DNA of 40,086 bases from a virus, in the IMG/VR virus record IMGVR_UViG_3300036770_005257, positions 1 through 40,086 of that record; one strand, 5' to 3'. The first letter of the stretch is position 1. The number at the start of each line of letters is the position of its first letter. This document shows positions 4,689 through 12,352 of the stretch, one piece after another. The position numbers were made by a program, and so were the translations under genes. The notes below the pieces were generated by a model that worked only from the letters and a program-made list of their open reading frames with translations, did not search any database and was not told the DNA's origin.

Positions 4689-6663
4689 AAAACTCCTCGG
4701 GTGCGGGCGGTTGCTGGCCGTCCACCCGGATGTTCCTGAACCCGCGCTTGCTCCTGCCCTTGCCCTCCAGGCTGTGGCTTTGCGTGACCTGCCGCAGCTC
4801 CAGCATCTTCTGGTTGATGACCCGCTGTAGCTTGGCCTGTTCCATGGCCACCCAGCCCCGCTCGGCGCAGTACTCGCCGTAGGCCGTGATAAACTCGTCG
4901 TTGGAGACGGTTGCGCCCGGATCCTTGTGAACCCGCTCCATGATGAAGTGGGTTACACTGTCCGACTCGGCCAGAAGGTTCTCCACCTTGCGCCGCTGCG
5001 CCTCCCCGATTCGGATGTCGCCCGTCTCCCTGACGTCCTGGAGCAATGCTTGGAAGCCTCTTAAAAACCACGCCAGGATCGCCGGCCCCTCCTCCTCGAC
5101 CAACTTCTCGGCAAAGCGGTCGATCTTCTTGGCGGGGGGAGGTTGGTTAAACTCAATGAGCAAAAGCCTCCGCCCCCACGCATCCACGTCGCCCTCCAGC
5201 GCCACCTTCAGCCTTTCGTTGGCGGTGATGACGATGTTGAAGTTGCCGTGCAGGACCACCCCGTCGTTCAGCCCCTTGCCCTCCGCCTCGATGGTGTCCC
5301 CGCCCGTCAGCGCCTTGATGACCTTGGCTCCCGGCGTGGACAGGAAGTTGCCCGGAACGTCGGTGCCGGAAAGCAGGGTCTTGGCGCGGAAGCGGAACAG
5401 CTCGAACTGGTTGTTGAGGTGGCCGGTTCGCAGGCTGGCCATGTTGTGCTTTCCGACCAGAAGCATCTTGACGCTGACCAGCGTGGACTTGCCGCCCCCG
5501 GCTTGGCCAAACAGCACCATCAGCCTTTGGATGATGTTGCGCCCAAACAGGCACATCCCGCCATACTTCTGGAGCAGCTCGACATCCTCCGTGCTGGCCA
5601 GCGTGGGCAAAACCAGCTCCTTCAAAAACCTCTTAGGCTCCAGGTCGATGCCCTGAAACTCGATGGGGGATTGGTTTCGGGAGAAGAAGTCCGGGCTGAA
5701 CTCCTGCTCGTGCAGGGTGCCGTCCTCGTCAAAGGTCAGGTACACGTTGGCGCAGTGGACGCCGTGGGCCGCCTTCTCGGTGAAGGCATCCCGCACCTCG
5801 GCCATGCCGCGCAGTTGCCGGGTGATGCCCGACAGCACGCGGTCCGACCTCATGTGCTGGGCGGAGGGCTGGTTGTTGTTGCGCCCCTGCTCAAGAATGT
5901 TGCGGCTGATCTCCTGCTTGATGACATCCTCGCTTTTGATCTCCCAAAGCCCGGTGTCGGGGTCGTAGCAGTAAAACCGCTTCTCCGAAGGCTCGTAGAG
6001 GATCTTGTTTTCCGTGCAGTACATCGCCGCCCAGAAGCCCTCGTTGACCCCGATGACCACCAAATCGTCGCCGGCCATCTTGGTCTTGAACGGGTCGCCG
6101 TGCCGCTTGACCAACTCCTCGTATTTCTTCTTTGACTCCTCCGCCTCCCACGGGCGGTCGCAGTCCTTGGGCCACTGGATGTCGGTGAAGGCAATCTCGA
6201 TGGCCGACTTCCCCTGGTTGGGGTAGCTGTAATTGGCTCCGTTGGGGTGTTTGCCATACACCACCGTCTGCCCACCCGTCCCGCGCCACTCGCCCCACGG
6301 CTCCGTTCCGGCGCTGATCTTGTGCAGGTCGGGGTACTCGCCCCTGACGATGACCCAGAAGTTCTTGCCCCGCGCACCCTTGGTCTGGAAGGTTTCGGCC
6401 AGGAAGGGGTTGAGTTTGACAAACTCCTCGGCGCGGATGTCGGAGTCCACGTCGATGGCGCACAGGTTCCCCGACGGCGCGCCCATCAGCACGCCGATGT
6501 TGCCGCTGTGCAGGCGCTCGATGTACTCCGGCCGCTGCGTGTCCTCGTAGGTCGTGTTCTGCCAGCCCGTGGCCACGGGATACTTCTGCATGGAGGGGAT
6601 GTGCAGGAACACGGGCCTGCCCCCCAGCCTGTCCTTCAGCTCGTTAAGCCAGCCCGGTTTCAT
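4669..6663 (-). CDS. Primase-polymerase / SF3 (D5-type) helicase
   Basis: This is a 664-residue fused replication protein. The N-terminal primase-polymerase domain shows GVLMGAPSGNLCAIDVDSD with the catalytic D71-x-D73 pair, and GEWRGTGGQTVVYGKHPNG (124-142), which matches the nucleotide-binding motif of bifunctional PrimPols. A linker leads to a D5-type SF3 helicase with Walker A GQAGGGKST (386-394), a KALTGGDTIEAEGKG segment, ITANERL and WGRRLLLIEF, the family's sensor and arginine-finger region. The protein should open the origin, prime and perhaps extend DNA. No separate DNA polymerase gene exists in the genome. The ATG at 6663 overlaps the stop of the 43-residue gene. Confidence 0.93.
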   Translation of the reverse strand: MKPGWLNELKDRLGGRPVFLHIPSMQKYPVATGWQNTTYEDTQRPEYIERLHSGNIGVLMGAPSGNLCAIDVDSDIRAEEFVKLNPFLAETFQTKGARGKNFWVIVRGEYPDLHKISAGTEPWGEWRGTGGQTVVYGKHPNGANYSYPNQGKSAIEIAFTDIQWPKDCDRPWEAEESKKKYEELVKRHGDPFKTKMAGDDLVVIGVNEGFWAAMYCTENKILYEPSEKRFYCYDPDTGLWEIKSEDVIKQEISRNILEQGRNNNQPSAQHMRSDRVLSGITRQLRGMAEVRDAFTEKAAHGVHCANVYLTFDEDGTLHEQEFSPDFFSRNQSPIEFQGIDLEPKRFLKELVLPTLASTEDVELLQKYGGMCLFGRNIIQRLMVLFGQAGGGKSTLVSVKMLLVGKHNMASLRTGHLNNQFELFRFRAKTLLSGTDVPGNFLSTPGAKVIKALTGGDTIEAEGKGLNDGVVLHGNFNIVITANERLKVALEGDVDAWGRRLLLIEFNQPPPAKKIDRFAEKLVEEEGPAILAWFLRGFQALLQDVRETGDIRIGEAQRRKVENLLAESDSVTHFIMERVHKDPGATVSNDEFITAYGEYCAERGWVAMEQAKLQRVINQKMLELRQVTQSHSLEGKGRSKRGFRNIRVDGQQPPAPEEFYGSGPQ

Positions 6664-6791
6664 CTGGAAACTTCCGGCTTTGTTTCATGGGCGGGAACAA
6701 GCCCAGGGGCGGAGAAACCTCCACGCCACAAGGGAAACAAACCCACCGTCGCAGGTTCTCCCTGCGCACCATTCGCCGGTTTGAAAGTCAC
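6660..6791 (-). CDS. Small hypothetical protein, 43 aa
   Basis: GTG at 6791 overlaps the stop of the glycosyltransferase gene (GTGA), and the TGA at 6660 overlaps the PrimPol ATG. It begins VTFKPANGAQGEPATVGLFP and ends ETKPEVSR. The coupled position on both sides and the exact filling of the gap are the evidence for translation. No family is recognised. Confidence 0.5.
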   Translation of the reverse strand: MTFKPANGAQGEPATVGLFPLWRGGFSAPGLVPAHETKPEVSR

Positions 6792-7903
6792 TCCCTCTGC
6801 GCCTCCATCGCTTCCTTCGCCCTGCCCACAATCATCTCCGCCGTCACCGCCCGGATGGCGTTGCAATGTAGTTGCGTCCCCTTGGTGCGGTTGGTGGCGT
6901 CCTTGCACTTGGCCTGGGGCAGCCCCATCTGCGGGTGGCAGGGTGCGTGCGGGCAGACCGATGGCGCGTAGCAGGGGAAGGAGAGGGGATAGTAAGAGCA
7001 GCGGTCCTCGGGCGCGTAGCTGCCCCAGATCGACACCGTGGCCGTGCCTACCCCCGCGCTGGCGTGAAGCACTGCGCTGTCAGGGCAGACCACAAAGTCG
7101 GCCCCTTGTAAAACAGGAAGCAGCGTCCTGAACTGCGCAGTTGAGTTGTAAAGGTCAAACACCCGCTTGTGGTCGAGCCGAAAGTCCACCGACGGGCTGG
7201 CACCGACAATGACAGCGCGGTGGCCGGGAAACTCCTCTAACAGCGCCAGCACCGCCACCTTGCCCTGCTCGACAGGGTAGGACCGCGTCGGGCCGGAAGC
7301 GTTGACGTGGTACACAAAGTACGGCTCTGGGATCGGCCACTTGTTCTGCTTCTTTAGCTCATCCATGTCCGTCGCGATCACCGTCAGCGTCGGCCGCTTG
7401 TAGATGGCATCCACCTTGACCTCGTCCGTCTCCGCCCCCATCCACCTGTAAATCCTGTCCCAGAAGCATCCCGGCCCCGTGCCAAGCTCTGACCCCATGA
7501 CTTTCCCGCTAAACAAATCGTCGAGAGGCACGTGCGCGTCCACCGCGTCCCACGCCTCTGCGACCGCTGGCAGCGGTATCAGCCTTGCCCCCAGCCCTCC
7601 GTACAATGTCAGGTTGCGGGCAGGTGCGTACACGTCCACCGTGCCACCACTCTTCTCGACCAGGTAACGCACGATGCCCGTTGCCATGATGGCATCGCCA
7701 AGGGCGCCCGACCGATAGACTGCCGTGATCCCGCCCGTGGCGCGGCCGGGGAAGTAGGGCTTGATCTTGTGCGGGCAGGGGAAGAAGTCTTGGTTGAATG
7801 GATGGCCGGTCAGCTCGTCGGGCAGGACATACGTGACCAAGGGCCAGCAATGGTTGTCGTCGATCTTGTGGGTGCCCGGCGTGCGGTTGGTCCAGAGCTT
7901 CAT
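6788..7903 (-). CDS. Glycosyltransferase family 9 (heptosyltransferase-like)
   Basis: With the start at ATG 7903 (overlapping the upstream stop) the product has 371 residues. YRSGALGDAIMATGIVRYL is the N-terminal GT9 signature loop. GADFVVCPDSAVLHASAGVG, then VSIWGSYAPEDRCSYYP, matches the C-terminal GT-B sugar-nucleotide-binding region (D-S/T-x-x-x-H-A...G). The C-terminus is rich in Cys and His (PCYAPSVCPHAPCHP), suggesting a small metal site. GT9 enzymes normally add heptose to lipopolysaccharide core. In a phage replication operon the enzyme could modify host surface glycans or phage DNA; the sequence does not say which. Confidence 0.85.
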   Translation of the reverse strand: MKLWTNRTPGTHKIDDNHCWPLVTYVLPDELTGHPFNQDFFPCPHKIKPYFPGRATGGITAVYRSGALGDAIMATGIVRYLVEKSGGTVDVYAPARNLTLYGGLGARLIPLPAVAEAWDAVDAHVPLDDLFSGKVMGSELGTGPGCFWDRIYRWMGAETDEVKVDAIYKRPTLTVIATDMDELKKQNKWPIPEPYFVYHVNASGPTRSYPVEQGKVAVLALLEEFPGHRAVIVGASPSVDFRLDHKRVFDLYNSTAQFRTLLPVLQGADFVVCPDSAVLHASAGVGTATVSIWGSYAPEDRCSYYPLSFPCYAPSVCPHAPCHPQMGLPQAKCKDATNRTKGTQLHCNAIRAVTAEMIVGRAKEAMEAQRE

Positions 7904-8364
7904 TTGCGTTTGCCCTTCATGCGCTTGGCGTAGGGGCTGAATCCCTGCATGGCGGCGTGGACGACGGCGGTGTGGTTGCATCCCCACGCCCGCGCAATCT
8001 GCTGGAAGGTGTAGCCCTGCTCGCGCTGCACCTTCCAAAGCGTCCACCGCTTGGCCGTGACCTGGCTGGTGCGGTTGCCGCCGCCCGACCTGCGCTCGCC
8101 CCGTTTGACCTTGGCTGGTTTGATCCGCAGCTCCTTGGGGACGACGATGTCGCGCTCATCCAATACGCCCGCCAGCGCGGCCGAGGCTTGGCGCTGGTTA
8201 TCCTCGCGGATGGTGACGCGGTTGGCGGCCAGCTCCTGGCGCAGTTGGCGAAGACTCTCCGCCGTCTGTTTGCAGAGCAGTTCCAGCTCCTCGTTCCTTC
8301 TTTCCGTCTGGCTGACGCGGTAGGTCAGGGCCGAGATGGCGGGGTCAATCAGGGTGTCTTTCAT
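7900..8364 (-). CDS. Coiled-coil protein with DnaA-domain-IV-like HTH
   Basis: In this 154-residue protein, residues about 15-50 form a heptad-like coiled coil (RRNEELELLCKQTAESLRQL). A basic linker follows (KVKRGERRSGGGNRTSQ), then a C-terminal helix-turn-helix, YTFQQIARAWGCNHTAVVHA. The last part resembles the DnaA signature (G-R-D-H-T-T-V-x-x-A) used to read DnaA boxes, with N in place of D. It could bind an origin or act as a regulator. The coiled coil suggests a dimer. The ATG at 8364 follows the upstream stop with no gap. Confidence 0.65.
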   Translation of the reverse strand: MKDTLIDPAISALTYRVSQTERRNEELELLCKQTAESLRQLRQELAANRVTIREDNQRQASAALAGVLDERDIVVPKELRIKPAKVKRGERRSGGGNRTSQVTAKRWTLWKVQREQGYTFQQIARAWGCNHTAVVHAAMQGFSPYAKRMKGKRK

Positions 8365-8553
8365 TTATTTCTCCTTGGTTGTTTTTGTTGTTGAAGTCGC
8401 TACTTCCTTGGCAATCAACCTCGCCGCATCCACGTCGGCCAGGAGCGCCCGGAAGCGCGGGGCCACGGTGCGTTCGGCCCGGTCGCGCTCCTTGGTGAGC
8501 TTGCGTTTGACGCGGTCGAGGATTTCCAAAAGCCACTTGGCGTTGTCACTCAC
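8365..8553 (-). CDS. Helical hypothetical protein, 62 aa
   Basis: The GTG start at 8553 is chosen because GGGAGGG precedes it at good spacing; a TTG at 8559 is too close. The protein is fully helical and basic (WLLEILDRVKRKLTKERDRA) with a Lys/Thr-rich tail (VATSTTKTTKEK). It lies between coupled small genes. No family is recognised. Confidence 0.55.
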   Translation of the reverse strand: MSDNAKWLLEILDRVKRKLTKERDRAERTVAPRFRALLADVDAARLIAKEVATSTTKTTKEK

Positions 8554-8752
8554 GCTCAAACCCTCCCGTCAAAAGGTTCAGCTTCCAGCCCTTGCCGTGG
8601 AAGGTGTCGTAGAGAAGCTGGTTGATCAGCATGGCCCGCCAGCCAAGCCCAAGGGGAAAGAGCAGGCCGGGCTGGACCGCACCCGACTCCAGCATCATCT
8701 TGAAGAAGCCAAAGTCCTCCTGGCTGATCTTGGCGCGGATGACCATGTTCAC
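8546..8752 (-). CDS. Hypothetical protein, 68 aa
   Basis: GTG at 8752 overlaps the upstream stop (GTGA). The protein starts MNMVIRAKISQEDFGFFKMM and contains LFPLGLGWRAMLINQLLYDT. It is compact with mixed helix and strand, and neither a signal peptide nor an obvious membrane span. No family is recognised. It is part of the run of short, coupled genes. Confidence 0.55.
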   Translation of the reverse strand: MNMVIRAKISQEDFGFFKMMLESGAVQPGLLFPLGLGWRAMLINQLLYDTFHGKGWKLNLLTGGFERE

Positions 8753-9345
8753 GCCGAGTCCTCCCCGACCACATCGTCAAAGGGCGCTTCCTCGCAGGCG
8801 TGTATGTCGGTCTGCACCTTGAGCCAGGCGGGCTTCTGGCAGTTGGTCTTGGTGAAGCTGATCTCATGCCAGAGGATGTTGTTTCCGGGGTAACAACCGA
8901 TGCGGCCGTTGGACAGCTCGATGAAGTGGTGTGCCTTGGTCTGGCTTGGTTCCATCGAGTAGCTGTCCCCAAAAAACTCAGCGGTAAAAAGGTAGCTGCC
9001 GCCCATCCAGTGCTGGCGGGTGGGCAGCCACACCGACACATCCAGCTCCTCCAGCGCGGGGTAGATGAGGGTTGTAAAATTGATCCCGAAGCAGTCCCAC
9101 CTCTGCGCGTCTGCCGTTTTCCACTTCTGCTCAAAGCCGACCTCGCCCACCGCCAGGGCCGACAGCGGCAGTCCCCGGTAGAGCGCCCCGCACTGGAGCA
9201 GCACCGTGCAACCGAAGGCGCGGTGCGGGATGGCGTTTAGCCCGATCCACGCGCACGGCTCCCAGCCCTGCTCCTGGCCCTGCGACATGGCGGCCTTGTC
9301 CGCATGGACATAGAGGTGGCGGGGCAGGGGGGCGGCGTGTTCCAT
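8749..9345 (-). CDS. Hypothetical protein, 198 aa
   Basis: The protein is rich in aromatic residues, Gly and Cys (CAWIGLNAIPHRAFGCTVLL, GEVGFEQKWKTADAQRWDCF, EFFGDSYSMEPSQTKAHHFI), giving a beta-rich globular impression. The ATG at 9345 lies 3 nt after the stop of a 28-residue membrane peptide. I do not recognise a family. It sits among small genes between the two glycosyltransferases. Confidence 0.6.
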   Translation of the reverse strand: MEHAAPLPRHLYVHADKAAMSQGQEQGWEPCAWIGLNAIPHRAFGCTVLLQCGALYRGLPLSALAVGEVGFEQKWKTADAQRWDCFGINFTTLIYPALEELDVSVWLPTRQHWMGGSYLFTAEFFGDSYSMEPSQTKAHHFIELSNGRIGCYPGNNILWHEISFTKTNCQKPAWLKVQTDIHACEEAPFDDVVGEDSA

Positions 9346-9348
9346 GGC

Positions 9349-9435
9349 CTAGTCGCGGTCCCGGTTGACGTAAATCATCCAGAGCGCAATGCAGCACCCG
9401 GCCAGCGAGGCCAGCATGATGAGCAGGTCCCTCAC
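9349..9435 (-). CDS. 28-aa membrane peptide
   Basis: GTG at 9435 overlaps the upstream stop (GTGA). The product VRDLLIMLASLAGCCIALWM plus IYVNRDRD is a single hydrophobic helix with charged ends. The exact coupling on both sides supports translation. The family is unknown. A second membrane peptide lies two genes upstream. Confidence 0.45.
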   Translation of the reverse strand: MRDLLIMLASLAGCCIALWMIYVNRDRD

Positions 9436-9641
9436 TGCTTTTTGGCCTTCATCGCCCCGGCTTCCAGTGCCAGCCGAAAGCCGTAGGCAAACATCTCGTC
9501 CCGGTCCCAGAGGATTTTCTTTCGGCCAAACTTGACCAGCTCGGCGTAGGTCTTGTCGTCGCAGTCCACCTGCAACAGCACATAGTTGACGTCTTTAACG
9601 TGCTTGACGGTGAGGGTGGGCAGTTCCTTGGTGCGTCTCAT
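9432..9641 (-). CDS. Hypothetical protein, 69 aa
   Basis: The ATG at 9641 overlaps the upstream stop (ATGA). The start MRRTKELPTLTVKHVKDVNY is followed by a beta strand and a helix (YVLLQVDCDDKTYAELVKFG), ending in an Ala/Lys-rich tail. An upstream in-frame extension looks out of frame in composition and was not used. No family is recognised. Confidence 0.55.
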   Translation of the reverse strand: MRRTKELPTLTVKHVKDVNYVLLQVDCDDKTYAELVKFGRKKILWDRDEMFAYGFRLALEAGAMKAKKQ

Positions 9642-9772
9642 TTTAGTCTCCTTATCGTCTCGATCAGCCAGCCCAGCGCGAAACACAGCAAGAGAAACAG
9701 ACCCGCCAACGTGCCAAAGATCAGCGCGAGCTGAAACGTGACGAACACAACGGCCAGGAGGAAGTCGGTCAT
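9638..9772 (-). CDS. 44-aa hydrophobic membrane protein
   Basis: The sequence starts MTDFLLAVVFVTFQLALIFG, continues TLAGLFLLLCFALGWL and ends in a basic IETIRRLK. It could span the inner membrane once as a long helix or twice as a hairpin. The ATG and stop overlap the neighbours (ATGA on both sides). Its function is unknown; a membrane anchor or accessory holin is conceivable. Confidence 0.55.
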   Translation of the reverse strand: MTDFLLAVVFVTFQLALIFGTLAGLFLLLCFALGWLIETIRRLK

Positions 9773-10077
9773 TGGACATATCTTCCTATGACGTGCCGGT
9801 TGAGGGCCTTCTGGTCCACCGAAGCCCCGGCAAGGCGACACCAGAACAGAATCGTCCCGTCCTTGAAATCTTTGACCAGTCGTTTGACTGCCGATATTTT
9901 GCGATAACAAAGACAGTCGGAGAGCCTGTGACCCGGGGTGCCGACGACCTTGAGGCCCTTAAGAATCTTCCTGCGGTTGAGCAGATGGATGTCCAGAATC
10001 GCGCGAGTGGCGATCTCGCCCGCCAACTGCTGGTAGCGCTCGTTCTCATCGCCCTTAACTAACCTTTCCGAGTCCAC
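9769..10077 (-). CDS. Hypothetical protein, 102 aa
   Basis: The start is taken at GTG 10077, which overlaps the upstream gene by 19 nt; an ATG at 10134 would give a longer overlap. The protein is basic (LLNRRKILKGLKVVGTPGHR, ISAVKRLVKDFKDGT) with a Cys pair in CLCYRK. It may bind nucleic acid, but no family is recognised. Confidence 0.5.
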   Translation of the reverse strand: MDSERLVKGDENERYQQLAGEIATRAILDIHLLNRRKILKGLKVVGTPGHRLSDCLCYRKISAVKRLVKDFKDGTILFWCRLAGASVDQKALNRHVIGRYVQ

Positions 10078-10298
10078 CGCTTTGCTTTCTTTTTGCCGCT
10101 TCTGTCCCGGCACCAGACGGCGTAGGTGTTCCACTGGTAGGCCGCGTCCTGGGCGGCCTGCTTGTCCTCAAACAGATCGGTCAGCGGCGGCAGGCCGTCG
10201 GGCGGCTCGGCTCCCCACAGGCGGGGGCCGATTGGGTTCCCGCTGGTGGTGTGCAACCGCCACCGCCCGCACTCCTCGACCACCTTCACAAACGTCAT
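10059..10298 (-). CDS. Hypothetical protein, 79 aa
   Basis: The ATG at 10298 overlaps the stop of the GT8-like gene. The protein is tryptophan-rich with a strand-rich N-terminus (MTFVKVVEECGRWRLHTTSG), a helix (EDKQAAQDAAYQWNTYAVWC) and a basic tail (KKKAKRWTRKG). This resembles small beta-beta-alpha domains, but no family can be named. Confidence 0.55.
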   Translation of the reverse strand: MTFVKVVEECGRWRLHTTSGNPIGPRLWGAEPPDGLPPLTDLFEDKQAAQDAAYQWNTYAVWCRDRSGKKKAKRWTRKG

Positions 10299-10960
10299 CG
10301 CCCCAGCTCCTTCAGCTTCTCGTCATCCGCCTTGATCGTCTCAATCAGCTTGTCCATGTCTGCCGACTGCCCGGCGTAATGAATAATCTTGGCGTCGGCG
10401 TGACGGTTCAGCCCAAAGTGTTCCTCCACCGAAGTCATGCAGTTGTAGGCCGGGTCCAGGTCCTCCAGCGTGATCCCCCACAAATGCGCCATGATGTTGA
10501 GCCACGTCTGCTCACCAAAGTGGTTGGGGTGGACGGCAAGGGGTGGCATCGACAGGATGCCCATAACGCGGTTCGTTATGACAAAGACGCCCGTGTTGAC
10601 ATAGAAGCGCGGCTCGATGTGTCCGCCAAAGGAGGAGGCCAGCGCCACCATGCCGGGCTTGCGGTCAAGAAACGCCCCCTCGTCAAAAGCCTTAAACGAT
10701 CCGCAACTCTCCCCGATGTCCTCACAGTCCTTGGCAATCAGCACGTCGGCGTCAAAGAAGGTGATCTGCTCGTAGCCTTTCAGCGCCATGAAGTTTGCAA
10801 TCACGCTCTTGGTGTACTGCATCGGCTCCGTCAACGGCTTGGCGATGGCCAGGAAGTCCTGCCCCGTCCGCTTGGCGTAGTCCTCCATGCGGGGGCCGGT
10901 GACTTTGAGCAGCCGTTCCCACGGCTCGCCAAAGGCCGTTGTCACCACCCCGCGCTTCAC
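10295..10960 (-). CDS. GT8-like nucleotide-sugar glycosyltransferase
   Basis: The start at GTG 10960 overlaps the upstream stop and has GGGAG 9 nt before it, giving 221 residues. The chain follows a GT-A fold: VVTTAFGEPWERLL at the N-terminus, the metal-binding FFDADVLI (D-A-D), FYVNTGVFVITN, EQTWLN, and a C-terminal HYAG that could give the third metal ligand, as in GT8 enzymes. It should move a sugar from a nucleotide donor to an unknown acceptor. It is the second glycosyltransferase of this operon, after the GT9 enzyme. Confidence 0.7.
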   Translation of the reverse strand: MKRGVVTTAFGEPWERLLKVTGPRMEDYAKRTGQDFLAIAKPLTEPMQYTKSVIANFMALKGYEQITFFDADVLIAKDCEDIGESCGSFKAFDEGAFLDRKPGMVALASSFGGHIEPRFYVNTGVFVITNRVMGILSMPPLAVHPNHFGEQTWLNIMAHLWGITLEDLDPAYNCMTSVEEHFGLNRHADAKIIHYAGQSADMDKLIETIKADDEKLKELGR

Positions 10961-11235
10961 GCCGGTAACTCCCACGTCTGGCGGCAGGCCAGGTCTTCAA
11001 GCTCATTTGTGGCGCATTGGACGATAGCCGGGTCAATCGTGGTCAGCCGGTTGCCGCTAGAGTCATAGATCCGCAGGTTCTCCACCACGGCCTCAACTGG
11101 AACTTGCGCAAAGACGTGCTGCCGAAAGCCCTCCGGCCCGATGTCCTTCTCCTCGGTCAAGACATCCACGTCGGCACTGGCTCCATACGAAACCCCTTCG
11201 TATTCAAAGTCACACTCCAGCTCGCGCCATCTCAT
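10957..11235 (-). CDS. Hypothetical protein, 92 aa
   Basis: This is an acidic beta-rich protein. It starts MRWRELECDFEYEGVSYGAS and has a central ADVDVLTEEKDIGPEG. The ATG overlaps the upstream stop, and the downstream GTG overlaps its own stop. No family is recognised. The position suggests a small replication or recombination accessory. Confidence 0.55.
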   Translation of the reverse strand: MRWRELECDFEYEGVSYGASADVDVLTEEKDIGPEGFRQHVFAQVPVEAVVENLRIYDSSGNRLTTIDPAIVQCATNELEDLACRQTWELPA

Positions 11236-11528
11236 AGCCGGGGTAGCTCCTTCTTTAACTGCGCCCAGGCAAACAAAGACCGCACAATCGCCCGCTCCAG
11301 GTGATCCAAGGCCGTCTCTCCGTTCTCGTCTGGCTGCGGGGTATTCAAGTGAATCTGCATCTGCGCCGTGGCGTTGTGCCGGATCGCCCGCTGAATGTGA
11401 TAATCGTAGGTCGGCCTATCCTTTTGAAACCACTCGCCGTAAGCCGACTTGGCAGACCCCTTGCCCATGACCCGCCAGACAATCTCTGCGGCCGCCTCGC
11501 CTAGTTCGCCGATGGTGGGAGGCGTCAT
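11232..11528 (-). CDS. Helical protein, possibly a dNTP-pyrophosphohydrolase-like (DUF5664-type) fold
   Basis: The ATG at 11528 overlaps the exonuclease stop (ATGA), giving 98 residues. The chain is helical with KSAYGEWFQKDRPTYDYHIQ, RAIRHNATAQMQIHL and ENGETALDHLERAIVRSLFA. This His/Glu/Asp layout loosely recalls all-alpha phage dNTP-pyrophosphohydrolase-like families. The resemblance is weak and unverified. It may otherwise be a structural partner of the neighbouring exonuclease. Confidence 0.45.
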   Translation of the reverse strand: MTPPTIGELGEAAAEIVWRVMGKGSAKSAYGEWFQKDRPTYDYHIQRAIRHNATAQMQIHLNTPQPDENGETALDHLERAIVRSLFAWAQLKKELPRL

Positions 11529-12352
11529 AGTTCCATCCCCGGCGGGGTGTAGCCCTTTAGCCAAGACCAGATTTTTAGGAGGTTCTTGAAAGCCTCAAAC
11601 GACTCAACCAACTCCTCCTCATCCCACTGCTTTGTCAGGATGCGGGTCGGGTCGTTGCTGGGCAGCACCACCGAGACGCACGCCAGCTCCGGCTTCTCCT
11701 CCTTGCAGATTTCCCGGTAAGCCGAAAGTTGTGGGCAGTCGCTCTCTGAATAAAAAGGCTCATACTTGGGATTATATTTTCGGTTCTTCAAATCAATCAC
11801 CGCCGTGCCGATGTCCCTTAGTTCCACCAAGGCATCGCACCGTCCGGCGTAGCCCTTGCCCACCAGCGCCTTCTCGCACCAATAAGTTTTGACCACGTTC
11901 TCCTTGGCCCACTTCTTGAACGTCTCAATGTAGGGTTGAAGCGTTGGCTCCTTGGAATGTTCCCGGCCAAGCAGGATGTTCTCGGCTTCCAGGTGCATAT
12001 CGGTGCCGTGCTGCGCCGCCTTGGTCGTGGACTCCTTGCTGTCGGCCACGCACCGCTTGGCGTAGTCGGTCAGATCCTCGCCGTCGTTGCGGGGCAGGGT
12101 GAGGGAGGAGAGGATCGCCTGCTCCACCTTCCATGCCGTGAGGTTGGGTTTCTCAAGGATGCCCAACACGCTGGTGACGGACGGAAGAAGTTTGAGCTTC
12201 CTCGCGTCCGCCACCGTGGTGTTCCTCTCCTTGCCGTTGGCACCGATAATCACGTGGGCGGATTTTCCGTCCTCCGTGTACCAGTGGCCCGACTCCTCCG
12301 TCTTGACCAGACGGGAGGTGCTGGGTTCCTTGGAAGTGAGGGTCAGCGCCAT
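11525..12352 (-). CDS. PD-(D/E)XK exonuclease (RecB/Cas4-like)
   Basis: This 275-residue nuclease has AQHGTDMHLEAENILLG (motif I His and Glu), GRCDALVELRDIGTAVIDLK (D...D-x-K core) and a later SDCPQLSAYREICKE with the Q-x-x-x-Y motif. Together these give the RecB/Cas4 type PD-(D/E)XK active site. It probably resects DNA ends for phage recombination or replication. It is coupled by TAATG to the SSB-like gene upstream. No Cas4-type C-terminal cysteine cluster is visible, so a phage RecB-like exonuclease is preferred over Cas4. Confidence 0.85.
   Translation of the reverse strand: MALTLTSKEPSTSRLVKTEESGHWYTEDGKSAHVIIGANGKERNTTVADARKLKLLPSVTSVLGILEKPNLTAWKVEQAILSSLTLPRNDGEDLTDYAKRCVADSKESTTKAAQHGTDMHLEAENILLGREHSKEPTLQPYIETFKKWAKENVVKTYWCEKALVGKGYAGRCDALVELRDIGTAVIDLKNRKYNPKYEPFYSESDCPQLSAYREICKEEKPELACVSVVLPSNDPTRILTKQWDEEELVESFEAFKNLLKIWSWLKGYTPPGMEL

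Noticed and set aside
5143-7131. Long plus-strand frames across the PrimPol and GT9 genes
   Set aside because: The minus-strand proteins have clear catalytic motifs. The plus-strand frames are shadows.
11525-12352. Cas4 and a possible CRISPR link
   Set aside because: The PD-(D/E)XK core is shared by many phage exonucleases. No C-terminal cysteine cluster, cas genes or repeat array is present.
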